The notes beneath the pieces are model-generated. The model saw only the letters and a program-made list of their open reading frames with translations, was not told the origin of the DNA and searched no databases. A program made the translations under genes and the position numbers. From the NCBI GenBank assembly GCA_011523795.1, contig WTFY01000002.1, positions 1 through 64,000 of the forward strand: a DNA stretch of 64,000 nt. Reading direction: 5' to 3'. Each line of letters opens with the position of its first letter. The stretch's first letter is position 1. Positions 1 through 8,473 of the stretch are shown piece after piece. This DNA is from Gammaproteobacteria bacterium (GTDB lineage: Bacteria > Pseudomonadota > Gammaproteobacteria > UBA4575).

Positions 1-107
1 GCGGTTTTCTTTGCGACTTTTCGTTTAGCGGCTGCGGAGGTTTTGGGTTTGGCAGTTTTTCTCACTGCTTTACTCTTGGTGCTAGCTCTACGTTTGTTAA
101 TGGCCAT
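1..107 (-). CDS. Histone H1-like Lys/Ala-rich protein, N-terminal part
   Basis: The window edge cuts this gene; only about 35 residues are visible. They begin MAINKRRASTKSKAVRKTA and continue almost entirely as Lys, Arg, Ala, Ser, Thr and Pro. This composition is typical of bacterial histone H1-like or AlgP-like DNA-binding tails, which compact or bridge DNA. The ATG at 107 is preceded by a good ribosome site (GGGGAG, about 5 bases upstream). A -10-like TATACT lies roughly 60 bases further upstream on the minus strand. No folded domain is visible, so a Lys-rich tail of another protein cannot be excluded. Confidence 0.55.
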   Translation of the reverse strand, partial: MAINKRRASTKSKAVRKTAKPKTSAAAKRKVAKKT

Positions 108-210
108 CAATACTCCCCTCCCAAACTATAAGCGCTGAGTTAAACACGCATTAAAGTATATACGTTTGATACATAAATACTAGTGTTTTTTGTGACATTG
201 ATTTGCTCAA

Positions 211-235
211 ACACCGTCATGAAAAGATGCGGTGT
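211..235 (-). terminator. Inverted repeat, possible terminator after the EVE-domain gene
   Basis: ACACCG at 211-216 pairs with CGGTGT at 230-235, and CAT/ATG extends the stem inward with one bulged base. On the minus strand the stem is followed by a short TTT run only, so a Rho-independent terminator is possible but weak. It lies about 70 bases downstream of the EVE gene stop and upstream of the histone-like gene. Confidence 0.35.
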
Positions 236-304
236 ACTGTGAAAAATAATGAGCTTGATTTCAAGTAAGCATAGACGCATATAAGCAAGCTGGTCATGCA
301 GAAC

Positions 305-757
305 TCATTCCAATGACAAAATAAAGTCCCAGTGAAATTGGCTGACTGGCATTACCGACAGTCGGTTGCCACGTTTTAAAAGCTGTAATCCATCTAACTC
401 TTCGTGCTGTCGGAGTTCTGCAAGCGTTATCGTGCGTTTGAGTTTTCTTTTATAGCGTACATCTACCATGAACCAACGTGGATTATCAGGATCACTTTTA
501 GGGTCGTAGTGTTTGTCATGCTGATCAAATGCAGTGTGGTCAGGATAGCCTTCACGCACAATTTTCATGAGTCCTACTATCCCTATTACATCGCAATTTG
601 AGTGATACATGAAAGCAAGATCCCCTACTTTCATGTCATCACGCATCATGTTACGTGCTTGAAAATTTCGGACTCCATCCCAACACTCAACCTTGTCACG
701 TTTCAGGTCATCGATGCTGTACTCACCAGGCTCGCTCTTCATTAACCAATACTGCAT
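305..757 (-). CDS. EVE domain-containing protein
   Basis: A 150-residue protein consisting of a single EVE (PUA-like) domain. The opening MQYWLMKSEPGEYSIDDL and the following WDGVRNFQARN are the hallmark of this family, which includes human THYN1. EVE domains are structurally related to PUA and YTH folds and are thought to bind modified bases in DNA or RNA; the biological role in bacteria is not settled. The length matches the family, so the gene looks intact. It sits directly downstream of the 6S RNA gene on the same strand, the slot that in enteric bacteria is occupied by the 5-formyltetrahydrofolate cyclo-ligase gene. No clear Shine-Dalgarno is seen before the ATG, so it may be read from the ssrS transcript. 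Confidence 0.9.
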   Translation of the reverse strand: MQYWLMKSEPGEYSIDDLKRDKVECWDGVRNFQARNMMRDDMKVGDLAFMYHSNCDVIGIVGLMKIVREGYPDHTAFDQHDKHYDPKSDPDNPRWFMVDVRYKRKLKRTITLAELRQHEELDGLQLLKRGNRLSVMPVSQFHWDFILSLE

Positions 758-828
758 GCCAGATTACCGGTTCTAATTGGATCACATCCGGTTTATGTAG
801 GAACCAAAAAGTATAGTGTTAAATGATG

Positions 829-1016
829 CGGATACACTCCACGAGCACGGTTGCAACCGTTGACCTTGAACCAGGGGTCCAAGTGGGAGGACTGAAAATG
901 AATCAGGCTTTCCATGTCTGGACATGCACAACATCATTTTTACAGTATAGTCCCTGAGTATATTAATAGGCTCAAGGCATACACTCGGCTACTGGCCTGT
1001 ACCGCAGAGGTATCCG
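829..1016 (-). ncRNA. ssrS: 6S RNA
   Basis: The minus strand carries a roughly 188-nt stretch directly after zapA, the conserved position of ssrS. Its ends pair: CGGATA (1016-1011) with TATCCG (834-829). Both sides of the RNA carry recognisable 6S segments: a GGCCAGT and CTTGAGCC element on the 5' side, and GGTTCAAGG followed by a GTTGCAACC-type segment on the 3' side. These resemble the E. coli 6S arms around the central bubble. Length agrees with the 180-190 nt norm. 6S RNA mimics an open promoter and sequesters sigma70-RNA polymerase in stationary phase. The ends are estimated from the closing stem and may be off by several bases. Confidence 0.85.
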
Positions 1017-1041
1017 GTTTCACTTAAAGTCTAGCAGATTT

Positions 1042-1356
1042 TTAGAGTTCTAGCTGCTGGGTATGCTTCAAGGTGGAATCAATCCGTTCCTGAAGGCTGC
1101 GAATCCTGGCAGAGAAATTTTTGCTCGAATGATCCAGTCTACTTTCTTGCAAGAGCAGGTCATGAGCTAGGTTGAGTGCAGCCATAACTGCCATTCGATC
1201 AGGACCCATGACTTTGCCTCCGTCACGGATTTCCTGAATTCGCACATTCAGCAGATGCGCGGAAGCTTGTAGGGAATCCTCTTCGCCCTTCGGGCATGCA
1301 ATACGATATTCCTTGTCCAGAATATTAAGCACAACAGGGGACTTGACTGAGCTCAC
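1042..1356 (-). CDS. zapA: Cell division protein ZapA
   Basis: A 104-residue ZapA: an N-terminal globular part (VVLNILDKEYRIACPKGEE, then ASAHLLNVRIQEIRDGG) and a C-terminal coiled coil (about 70-104). ZapA binds and crosslinks FtsZ filaments at midcell. The segment MGPDRMAVMAALNLAHDLL matches the conserved family core. The start is a GTG that overlaps the upstream gene's TGA by four bases, indicating translational coupling. The 6S RNA gene follows immediately, as in many gammaproteobacteria. Confidence 0.93.
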   Translation of the reverse strand: MSSVKSPVVLNILDKEYRIACPKGEEDSLQASAHLLNVRIQEIRDGGKVMGPDRMAVMAALNLAHDLLLQESRLDHSSKNFSARIRSLQERIDSTLKHTQQLEL

Positions 1357-1586
1357 AGGCTGATTTCCATCGATTTGAGACGGGTAATCATGGCTTCTAC
1401 CCGTTTTCGGGCTTGATCATTTTTGTCAATGAGACTGGCCCGTTCAGCAGTATACATGTCACGTTGAGCCTTTAGCAGGCTGTTTTCTTTTTTAAGTGCT
1501 TCGCATGTTTGAATGAGTGTATTCACCCGAATTTCAAGTTGTTCTAACTCCTGCTCATTGAACAGGTCTGAATCAATTTTTACCAT
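1353..1586 (-). CDS. Small coiled-coil protein, TIGR02449/ZapB-like family
   Basis: A 77-residue protein that is almost entirely one predicted coiled coil, with heptad spacing through LEQLEIRVNTLIQTCEALK and beyond. It matches in size, composition and position the small family (TIGR02449) found immediately upstream of zapA in gammaproteobacteria and is probably related to ZapB. It is likely to act with ZapA at the division ring; that role is inferred from linkage. Its stop overlaps the zapA start by four bases. The ATG at 1586 has only a weak ribosome site. Confidence 0.8.
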   Translation of the reverse strand: MVKIDSDLFNEQELEQLEIRVNTLIQTCEALKKENSLLKAQRDMYTAERASLIDKNDQARKRVEAMITRLKSMEISL

Positions 1587-1740
1587 AGCAAAATGGTAGG
1601 ATGAAGAATGTTTACCGTCAACTTAATTTTGTCATGCATCTTCAGGCTTGTTGTAGCAGGTGATTTTATTTCTCTTGTAGAAAATCACTGGATAGAGGTA
1701 CGTGGAGGAAATGCTACAGGTATCAGTAAAAAGGATTTAT

Positions 1741-1769
1741 TTCGATGCTGCAGGATGTACTAATATAAT
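1741..1769 (+). promoter_or_regulatory. Candidate sigma70 promoter for pepP-ubiH-ubiI
   Basis: A perfect TATAAT (1764-1769) lies 17 bases after a poor -35, TTCGAT (1741-1746), about 55 bases ahead of the pepP ATG. Two inverted repeats flank it. GTGATTTT/AAAATCAC (about 1660-1690) lies upstream. CTAGTC-TAGA-GACTAG (about 1797-1812) lies between promoter and start codon and could fold in the leader RNA. Confidence 0.4.
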
Positions 1770-1824
1770 GCTATGTAACCTAGGGTACATTAATTTCTAG
1801 TCTAGAGACTAGGCTCATTTCAAA

Positions 1825-3135
1825 ATGAATAGTAAAGAACTGCTCAAAAGACGTAGGATGCTGATGCGGATGGTAGGCTCGAAAGGCGTTGCTGTCATTC
1901 CATCAGCAGAATTGGTGCCGAGAAGCCGGGATGTGGACTATAGTTTTAGGCAAGACAGTGACTTTCTGTATCTGACCGGGTTTGAAGAGCCTGATGCTTT
2001 GGCAGTCCTATTGCCGGATCAAGCAGGGGGGCAGTATATCCTGTTTTGTCGCGAGCGGGATGCAGAGAAGGAAATTTGGAATGGACGGCGTGCTGGACTT
2101 TCGGGTGCCAGGAAAGATTATTTTGCAGATAAGGCCTATGCCATACGCAAGCTTGATGAAATATTGCCAAAATTGCTTTCAGGCCGTGAGCGGATCTTTT
2201 ACCCAATGGGTCGCGATGCCAGTTTCGATCGCAAGATTATCAGGTGGGTCAATCAATCACGCGGCTCCTCTCGTACTACAAGCCATATTCAGCAAGAACT
2301 GCTTTCGCTGGATTACCTGCTGCATGACATGCGTCTGTACAAATCACGCAACGAAGTGAGCCTGATGAGACAGGCTGCAAAAGTTTCCATTGCAGCTCAC
2401 AAGCGTGCAATGCGGGCTTGTAAACCGGGAATGCATGAATATGAAGTTGAAGCCGAATTACTATACGAATTCAAAAAGGCAGGATGTGCTGCGGCTTATC
2501 CATGTATAGTCGGAGGGGGAAAAAATAGCTGTATCCTGCATTACACCGAAAACAAGCAGGTATTGGGTGATGGCGACATGTTACTGATTGATGCCGGTGC
2601 AGAATATCAAGGATATGCCAGCGACATTACACGAACCTTCCCAGTCAATGGCATTTTTTCAAAAGCCCAGCGCGAGGCCTACGAGTTAGTACTCGAAGCC
2701 CAGGCTGCTGCAATCAAGAAAGCCATCCCGGGCAATCACTGGAATGACCCACACAATGAAGCTGTAAAAGTACTTACCAAGGGCTTGGTTAGCCTTGGTC
2801 TATTACAAGGTAGGCCAGCAAAATTGATCAGAGAAGGAGAATATCGAAGGTTCTTCATGCACCGCACCGGTCATTGGTTAGGCTTGGATGTGCACGACGT
2901 GGGGGACTACCGAATAGGTGATGAATGGCGCCTGCTTGAGCCGGGTATGATGTTGACTGTAGAGCCTGGTTTGTATATTACCAAAGCGAAAGATGTGGCC
3001 AAGTGCTTCTGGGATACAGGAATTCGTATTGAGGACGACGTGCTTGTCACCAATGAAGGCAATAAGGTCCTCACTGATGCTTTGACTCGTGGTCCTGACG
3101 AGATTGAAGCCTTAATGGCATCGTCCGTGCATTAG
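1825..3135 (+). CDS. pepP: Xaa-Pro aminopeptidase II (AMP_N + M24)
   Basis: A 436-residue cytoplasmic metallopeptidase that removes an N-terminal residue preceding proline. The AMP_N domain occupies roughly 1-135 (with VDYSFRQDSDFLYLTGFEEPD) and the M24 creatinase fold roughly 170-430. The five metal ligands are visible in order: Asp in LLIDAGAEYQGY, Asp in ASDITRTF, His in HRTGHWLGLDVHD, Glu in TVEPGLYI and Glu in GIRIEDDV. Length equals that of E. coli PepP. It is the first gene of the pepP-ubiH-ubiI operon, with only seven bases to ubiH. The ATG at 1825 has a weak ribosome site but gives the family-standard N-terminus. Confidence 0.96.
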   Translation: MNSKELLKRRRMLMRMVGSKGVAVIPSAELVPRSRDVDYSFRQDSDFLYLTGFEEPDALAVLLPDQAGGQYILFCRERDAEKEIWNGRRAGLSGARKDYFADKAYAIRKLDEILPKLLSGRERIFYPMGRDASFDRKIIRWVNQSRGSSRTTSHIQQELLSLDYLLHDMRLYKSRNEVSLMRQAAKVSIAAHKRAMRACKPGMHEYEVEAELLYEFKKAGCAAAYPCIVGGGKNSCILHYTENKQVLGDGDMLLIDAGAEYQGYASDITRTFPVNGIFSKAQREAYELVLEAQAAAIKKAIPGNHWNDPHNEAVKVLTKGLVSLGLLQGRPAKLIREGEYRRFFMHRTGHWLGLDVHDVGDYRIGDEWRLLEPGMMLTVEPGLYITKAKDVAKCFWDTGIRIEDDVLVTNEGNKVLTDALTRGPDEIEALMASSVH

Positions 3136-3142
3136 TCTTGTC

Positions 3143-4357
3143 ATGCAACGCGATTATGATGTTGCCATTGTAGGAGGCGGTGTCATTGGTAGTACCCTGG
3201 CATGTGCCATAGCTGCCTCTTCACTACGTATTGCATTGCTTGAAAGTCAGCAGACCCCTGCGGGCATCTCTCACAGCAACCAGGATGGACGAAGCTTTGC
3301 TCTGGCAGTTTCTTCAAAAAATATGCTTGATGCGCTTGGTGTATGGGAGAAGCTCGGAAAGTTTTCGGTGGCCATTAAGAACATCCACATCTCTGAGAGA
3401 GGGAAATTTGGTGCCATGCGGGTGAATTGTCAAGAGCATGGTTCCGAGGGCCTCGGTTATCTTGTACCGGCTGAAAGGCTAGCTCTTGTCCTTCATGAGT
3501 ATATGAGCCAGCATCAAAACATCGACCGCATCCAGCCATATATGGTTTCGGGCATTCAAACTCATGCGGATAAAGTCATGTTGTATGGAGAAGGCGCAAC
3601 CATTGAAGCAAAACTCCTGATAGCCGCTGATGGCACACATTCGTTTATTCGAAAGGAACTTGGAATTCCTGTCGATGAAAAACCTTACGGACAGACGGCG
3701 GTTGTGGGCAATATTGGAGTAACTGATTATCAGCCGCATACTGCCTATGTGAGATTTACTGCACAGGGGCCATTGGTGTTGGTGCCACGTAGCGACAATT
3801 GTTACGGATTTATATGGACAAATCCGACCAAGGCTGCGCTGGAACATTTGGCGCTCTCGGAGAAGGAATTTTCAGCACGTCTGCAGCAGGCCTTTGGTTT
3901 CCGACTTGGGCACTTTTGCAGGCTTGGAAAGCGCTATTCCTACCCATTGTCATTAAAGGTGAGTCAGCGACTTGTAAGTCAGCGCACAGTACTGATAGGC
4001 AATGCGGCCCAGACGTTACATCCGGTGGCGGCCCAAGGGTTGAATCTAGCCTTTCGGGACATTGCTGAGCTTAGTGAACTCTTGCACGGGAACAAGCATG
4101 TGCTGGATGACATCAGCGAGGTGCTTCATTCATATGAGTCCAAACGCCAGTCAGATATCAAGCACACGGTTATGCTTACGAATCGTTTGAATTTCCTGTT
4201 TTCCACAGGTAATCCCGTATTGACACAAGTACGTGGAATTGGTCTTGCTCTACTAGGCGCAGTTCCAGTTTTGGAAAATCAGATCTTGCAGCATAGCTCG
4301 GGCACACTCAGTTCTTCAGTGAAAATTTTGCAGGGCAGGGCTTTACAGTACTCATGA
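3143..4357 (+). CDS. ubiH: 2-octaprenyl-6-methoxyphenol hydroxylase UbiH
   Basis: A 404-residue FAD monooxygenase of ubiquinone biosynthesis. The N-terminal Rossmann dinucleotide motif is DVAIVGGGVIGSTLACA. The middle substrate domain carries LIAADGTHSFIRKELGI (the DG motif). The C-terminal FAD motif is LIGNAAQTLHPVAAQGLNL, where the Asn replaces the Asp of the common GD motif, as is usual for UbiH. It hydroxylates the quinone ring in the aerobic pathway. The last four bases overlap the start of the next hydroxylase (ATGA), so the two are translationally coupled, as in the enteric ubiH-ubiI pair. Confidence 0.94.
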   Translation: MQRDYDVAIVGGGVIGSTLACAIAASSLRIALLESQQTPAGISHSNQDGRSFALAVSSKNMLDALGVWEKLGKFSVAIKNIHISERGKFGAMRVNCQEHGSEGLGYLVPAERLALVLHEYMSQHQNIDRIQPYMVSGIQTHADKVMLYGEGATIEAKLLIAADGTHSFIRKELGIPVDEKPYGQTAVVGNIGVTDYQPHTAYVRFTAQGPLVLVPRSDNCYGFIWTNPTKAALEHLALSEKEFSARLQQAFGFRLGHFCRLGKRYSYPLSLKVSQRLVSQRTVLIGNAAQTLHPVAAQGLNLAFRDIAELSELLHGNKHVLDDISEVLHSYESKRQSDIKHTVMLTNRLNFLFSTGNPVLTQVRGIGLALLGAVPVLENQILQHSSGTLSSSVKILQGRALQYS

Positions 4358-5565
4358 CAGCACAGGTGATTGATGTAATCATCGTTGGCGCAGGAATGTC
4401 TGGTCTTACGCTCGCAAATCTACTGGCAAGGCAGGGCAGGTCCCTTGCCATCGTTGATCGTTGTTTGCCTGCTGAATTCGATCCCTCGGGACCGAGTCAT
4501 GCGCGTGTAACGGCAGTCAGCCCGGGTTCTAAAACGATATTTGAATACACGGGAGTTTGGTCGGGTATAAAGGAAAAACGGGTCATGGAGTTTAAGAAGA
4601 TGGTTGTATGGGACGAGGCCAGCACAGCCAGCATTAAATTTTTTGCAGAAGACATGTCCCAGCCATGCTTGGGCTATATCGTTGAAAACAGCATTATCCA
4701 GTCCACCCTTTATGAGGCTCTGCAAAAGATTTCTGGTATTCAATGGTGTGTTCCAGGTAGTGTGGAGAACGTGTCCTGCCATGATCATGAAATTGAGGTG
4801 ACATTGACAGATAATCAAGTACTTAGAGCGAAATTGCTGGTGGGTGCTGATGGAAGTCGATCTGCCATCCGTCACCTTGCAGGAATCTCCTATACCGAAA
4901 CGCCCTATCATCAACTAGGCATCGTGGCAAAAGTTCATACTGAATTGCCTCATGAATGTACTGCATGGCAGCGTTTTCTCAAAACCGGGCCCTTGGCCCT
5001 GTTGCCTGCAGGCGGTGAAGGGGCACATCATGAGTGCTCAATTGTCTGGTCGGCAGATTCAGAGTATGCAAGCCAACTCATGCGCATGGATGACCGCAAT
5101 TTTGAGCAGGAAGTCACACGTGCCAGCGGACAGCAGTTGGGAAAAGTCACGTTGAAATCAAAACGTGCCAGTTTTTCACTCGCATCTGGTCAAGCGCAGG
5201 CCCTGGTAAAGCCACGCGTGGCATTGATAGGAGATGCTGCCCACACCATACACCCACTTGCTGGCCAGGGAGCGAATCTGGGTCTCACTGATGTTGCTGT
5301 GTTGGCAGATACACTCGCTGGATCAAAACGGGATTTAGGCAGTTACAGGCTGCTGCGTGTATATGAACGGGCAAGAAAGGGCGAGGTCCATGTCATGCAG
5401 CATGCTATGTCGGCATTCGCTGCTGTATTCAGTACAAGTTCCTTGCCTGCAATTGTTGCACGCAGTGCCGCATTGAGCCTTGCTGATCATAGCCTGCCTT
5501 TGAAGAGGTTTTTCATGAAGCAGGCAATGGGCCTGAGCAGTGATCGACCGGTATTTGCCCGTTGA
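4354..5565 (+). CDS. ubiI: Ubiquinone biosynthesis hydroxylase, UbiI/UbiF-type
   Basis: A 403-residue paralogue of the preceding gene. The FAD-binding motif DVIIVGAGMSGLTLANLLA is at the N-terminus, the mid-domain has LLVGADGSRSAIRHLAG, and the GD motif is ALIGDAAHTIHPLAGQGANLG. Its position after ubiH matches enteric visC/ubiI, the C5-hydroxylase. UbiF, UbiI and UbiL enzymes are hard to separate without a tree, so the exact ring position is uncertain. The presence of two O2-dependent hydroxylases supports an aerobic, ubiquinone-using organism. It converges with tupA, with 54 bases between the stop codons and no clear terminator. Confidence 0.9.
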   Translation: MTAQVIDVIIVGAGMSGLTLANLLARQGRSLAIVDRCLPAEFDPSGPSHARVTAVSPGSKTIFEYTGVWSGIKEKRVMEFKKMVVWDEASTASIKFFAEDMSQPCLGYIVENSIIQSTLYEALQKISGIQWCVPGSVENVSCHDHEIEVTLTDNQVLRAKLLVGADGSRSAIRHLAGISYTETPYHQLGIVAKVHTELPHECTAWQRFLKTGPLALLPAGGEGAHHECSIVWSADSEYASQLMRMDDRNFEQEVTRASGQQLGKVTLKSKRASFSLASGQAQALVKPRVALIGDAAHTIHPLAGQGANLGLTDVAVLADTLAGSKRDLGSYRLLRVYERARKGEVHVMQHAMSAFAAVFSTSSLPAIVARSAALSLADHSLPLKRFFMKQAMGLSSDRPVFAR

Positions 5566-5619
5566 ATCAATTCCTGTCCGGCAGTCCTGTCTTGGTGAGC
5601 CTGGTTTGAATTGCCATAA

Positions 5620-6444
5620 TCAACGGTGCTTGGATTGTGCATTTGGGAAAAACAATTGCTGTCCTGCGAATGTGAAGTCTGCAATAGCTTGCTGGCCTTG
5701 ATCGGATACGAGCCAGTTTGCAAACGATCTTGCTTCGTTAATTTTGATATGCGGATGGTGCTCTGGATTCACTAGGATTATGCTGTACTGGTTATGCAGC
5801 GGTGGGTCATCTTCAAAAAGCAAAACCAGCCTGTCACGATTTTTAAAAGAAAGCCAAGTACCCCTGTCAGAAAGTGTATAGGCGCCCATGGCATTTGCTA
5901 TGTTAAGTGTGGCGCCCATACCAGCTCCTGTTTCGTGATACCAGTTGCCGCTGTATTGCTGGGCATTGAGCCCGGCCATAGTCCATAATTCCAACTCTTT
6001 CTTGTGTGTACCACTATCATCACCACGTGACACAAACGGCATTTCGTGTTCATAAATTTGACTAAGGGCATCCAAGGTCCTGTTTTCATATCTAATATTT
6101 GCAGGATCCTCGGGTGGTCCGACAATTACAAAGTCGTTATACATTACTTCACTGCGTTCGATACCAAATCCTTTGGACACGAACTCCTCTTCAGATGCCC
6201 TGTGGTGCACCAGTATCATGTCAGCATCACCCATCTCGCCCAGTTTCATCGCACGACCAGTACCCACAGCTACAACCCGCACATTTATCTTGCTCTGTTC
6301 ACGGAACTTCGGAACGATGTTGTCTAACAGACCAGAGTTTTCTGTCGATGTAGTAGAAACCAAAGTAATGAAACTGTTTCCCATCGCTGGATTCAGGGTT
6401 AGGAAATACACTGCTGCGATGACCTTGAGCAGACGATATTTCAT
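5620..6444 (-). CDS. tupA: Tungstate ABC transporter substrate-binding protein
   Basis: A 274-residue periplasmic binding protein with a signal peptide (MKYRLLKVIAAVYFLTLNPAMG). The mature start LVSTTSTENSGLLDNIVPKF is the TupA oxyanion-binding TTSTENSG signature. Further family segments are DADMILVHHRASEEEFV, FVSRGDDSGTHKKE and TLSDRGTWLSF. The TTTS-type motif separates TupA from ModA (molybdate) and from WtpA. It is the third gene of tupB-tupC-tupA and starts ten bases after the tupC stop, with a good GAGGAAC ribosome site. Tungstate import usually serves W-pterin enzymes such as formate dehydrogenases, which would fit the C1 genes further along. Confidence 0.93.
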   Translation of the reverse strand: MKYRLLKVIAAVYFLTLNPAMGNSFITLVSTTSTENSGLLDNIVPKFREQSKINVRVVAVGTGRAMKLGEMGDADMILVHHRASEEEFVSKGFGIERSEVMYNDFVIVGPPEDPANIRYENRTLDALSQIYEHEMPFVSRGDDSGTHKKELELWTMAGLNAQQYSGNWYHETGAGMGATLNIANAMGAYTLSDRGTWLSFKNRDRLVLLFEDDPPLHNQYSIILVNPEHHPHIKINEARSFANWLVSDQGQQAIADFTFAGQQLFFPNAQSKHR

Positions 6445-6454
6445 GAGTTCCTCA

Positions 6455-7183
6455 TTAGTGATTGTTTAGTAGTTTCCCTGCAATAAAATCTTTAGCAAGG
6501 TCGGTCTCTGGCTGTGAAAAAAACAAATTCGCCGAGGTGTGTTCGATTAGTCTGCCTTGGTGCAGGAACAGGATGTCGCTTGCAAGTCTTTTTGCCTGGC
6601 CCAGGCTGTGAGTAGTCATGACAATTTTAGTGCACTGTTGGGCAATGGCCTTGATCAGCATCTCAATAGTCGCGACACCGGAAGGATCAAGTTCTGCAGT
6701 TGGCTCATCCAGTAGCATCACTTTGGGTTTCAGAATCCAAGCTCGAGCAATATTCAGACGTTGTTGTTCGCCACCTGACAAGGTGCGTGCGCTACGTGCC
6801 GCAAGCTCAGCCAGCCCTGTATGCTGCAAAGCTTCACGGATCAGCGAGTCACAATTGGTTTTGCCAATTTTGTTTAATTTGAGTACATATTCTAGGTTAG
6901 CGTATACGCTACGCTGTAAGAAAACAGGTTTTTGGAATACAAATGCGCGCCAAGGTTCCCCGGGTTGGGGAGTCTGCTGATTCCATTGTAATGATCCTTG
7001 GTCTGGAAGGTCGAGACCATGTGCGATGCGTAGCAGTAAACTTTTCCCTGCTCCATTAGGACCAAGTATGATCGTGGTTCCTGCTGATTCGACTGTGGTG
7101 TTCAGATTGTCCAGAAGCAGCTTGCCTTGTCTGGAAACCCCAAGGTTTTGGAAGACCAGCGGCAGGACAGATGCAAACTGCAT
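6455..7183 (-). CDS. tupC: Tungstate ABC transporter ATPase
   Basis: A 242-residue ABC ATPase. Walker A is LGPNGAGKSLLLRIA, the signature is LSGGEQQRLNIARAW, Walker B is VMLLDEPTAELDPSG, and the switch His is in MTTHSLGQAKRLA. I take the ATG at 7183, five bases after the tupB stop, rather than the in-frame TTG at 7231, because the latter lies inside tupB and adds 16 non-conserved residues. Energises TupB for tungstate import. Confidence 0.9.
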   Translation of the reverse strand: MQFASVLPLVFQNLGVSRQGKLLLDNLNTTVESAGTTIILGPNGAGKSLLLRIAHGLDLPDQGSLQWNQQTPQPGEPWRAFVFQKPVFLQRSVYANLEYVLKLNKIGKTNCDSLIREALQHTGLAELAARSARTLSGGEQQRLNIARAWILKPKVMLLDEPTAELDPSGVATIEMLIKAIAQQCTKIVMTTHSLGQAKRLASDILFLHQGRLIEHTSANLFFSQPETDLAKDFIAGKLLNNH

Positions 7184-7187
7184 GTTG

Positions 7188-7892
7188 CTAGTTATAGATC
7201 TTGTAGGCAGCATGACGAGCACCCATGACAACTGAGGTGACAGTTAACGAAAGCATGATGAGAATGATTCCTAAAGCCAGGGCTAGCTCGATATCTCCTC
7301 TGCTGGTTTCGAGGGCAATGGCGGTTGTCATTACGCGTGTACTGTGATTGATGTTACCACCTACAATCAATACTGCACCAACTTCTGCAATTGCCCTGCC
7401 AAATCCTGCAAACATATTAGTCACCAAACTGTATCGGGTTTCCCATAAGAGTGTGATCATCAAGCCCGACGGTTTAGCACCTAGTGCTTTTAACTGCTCA
7501 TGATATTCGTCATTTGCGTCCAGAATAGTTTGACGTGTGAGAGCGGCGACAATGGGAGCAATCAGACACACTTGTGCAATGATCATTGCAGTAGGTGTAA
7601 AGAGCAGACCCAGCATGCCGAGGGGTCCAGATCGAGACAGGATTAGGTAAACCACAAGGCCTACGACCACAGGAGGCAGGCCCATGAAAGTATTGAGCAT
7701 GGCAACTAGGAGACCTCGTCCAAAAAACCTGTACAGTGCAAGCGCTGCACCAAGTGGTAAACCTATCATGCTGGCAATGAGTACTGCGGTCAGGCTCACT
7801 TGCAGTGACAGAGTTACGATTTCTATCAGATCACCATCCAACTGTATGATCAGCCAGATCGCTTTTGAAAAGGCTTGTGAAAAATCGTTCAA
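7188..7892 (-). CDS. tupB: Tungstate ABC transporter permease
   Basis: A 234-residue inner-membrane permease with about five or six hydrophobic segments. The coupling-helix (EAA-type) region is DANDEYHEQLKALGAKPSG, preceded by the family segment GLPPVVVGLVVYLILSRSGPLG, and GRAIAEVGAVLIVGGNI lies near the C-terminus. These are typical of TupB. The start is a TTG at 7892 with no visible Shine-Dalgarno, so it is uncertain. First gene of the tup operon; about 130 bases separate it from the copper-chaperone gene upstream. Confidence 0.9.
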   Translation of the reverse strand: MNDFSQAFSKAIWLIIQLDGDLIEIVTLSLQVSLTAVLIASMIGLPLGAALALYRFFGRGLLVAMLNTFMGLPPVVVGLVVYLILSRSGPLGMLGLLFTPTAMIIAQVCLIAPIVAALTRQTILDANDEYHEQLKALGAKPSGLMITLLWETRYSLVTNMFAGFGRAIAEVGAVLIVGGNINHSTRVMTTAIALETSRGDIELALALGIILIMLSLTVTSVVMGARHAAYKIYN

Positions 7893-8022
7893 GTAGGATA
7901 CCGTACGACTTGCTGATGAAATATTTGTTTGAAATCAGTTGTTTATGCTTGATGCTGTGATCAGTTGGGCAAGCAAGTGACTTCTTTCAGGGGTGAACGT
8001 TTGGAATTCCAGTTTGTCAGAA

Positions 8023-8460
8023 TCAAGGTCTCTTGACAGTCATGACGATGTCATGTTCTTCCTGCTTGCCCTCATGCGTGATACAAAGCGTGATCATCAG
8101 TTCATCACCGGCATTTAACCCAATTCTAGGACCTATTAGCATAAAATGAAAATTACCGGGCTGAAGCGCTAAAGTACCTTTTGCAGGTATGGCAAGTGTC
8201 TCAAATTGATGCATGCTGGCTGTGCCATTCTTAATGACTGTGCGATGGAATTCAATGCTTCTAAAGTGCTTGGATTTTGCACAAGTAAGGGTATACGTTC
8301 GCGAAGAGTTATTGTGGAGGACTAAGTAACCAGCCATAGTCTTGGCATTTGCTGGAGCTTCACGAATCCATGCATCTTGTGCTGTGATGGGTCCTTGTTG
8401 TGCCTGCGCTAAGGCCGAAAATGTCAGGCAATACAAGACGATCAAGACTAATTTAGGCAT
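8023..8460 (-). CDS. PCu(A)C periplasmic copper chaperone
   Basis: A 145-residue exported protein with a signal peptide (MPKLVLIVLYCLTFSALAQAQ). The PCu(A)C fold is shown by DAWIREAPANAKTMAGYLVL and by the copper ligands: H in IEFHRTV, a following M in TASMHQFETL, then H and M in NFHFMLIGP. This is the H-Mx10-M-Hx M pattern of the family, which carries Cu(I) to the CuA or CuB sites of cytochrome oxidase. The family usually sits beside sco or cytochrome oxidase genes; here it stands alone ahead of tupBCA, so a shared role in metal supply is only an inference. Confidence 0.88.
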   Translation of the reverse strand: MPKLVLIVLYCLTFSALAQAQQGPITAQDAWIREAPANAKTMAGYLVLHNNSSRTYTLTCAKSKHFRSIEFHRTVIKNGTASMHQFETLAIPAKGTLALQPGNFHFMLIGPRIGLNAGDELMITLCITHEGKQEEHDIVMTVKRP

Positions 8461-8473
8461 CAGAGTAACTGCT

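Noticed and set aside
4420-4914. A 164-codon minus-strand frame inside ubiI
   Set aside because: Antisense shadow of a confident FAD monooxygenase gene.
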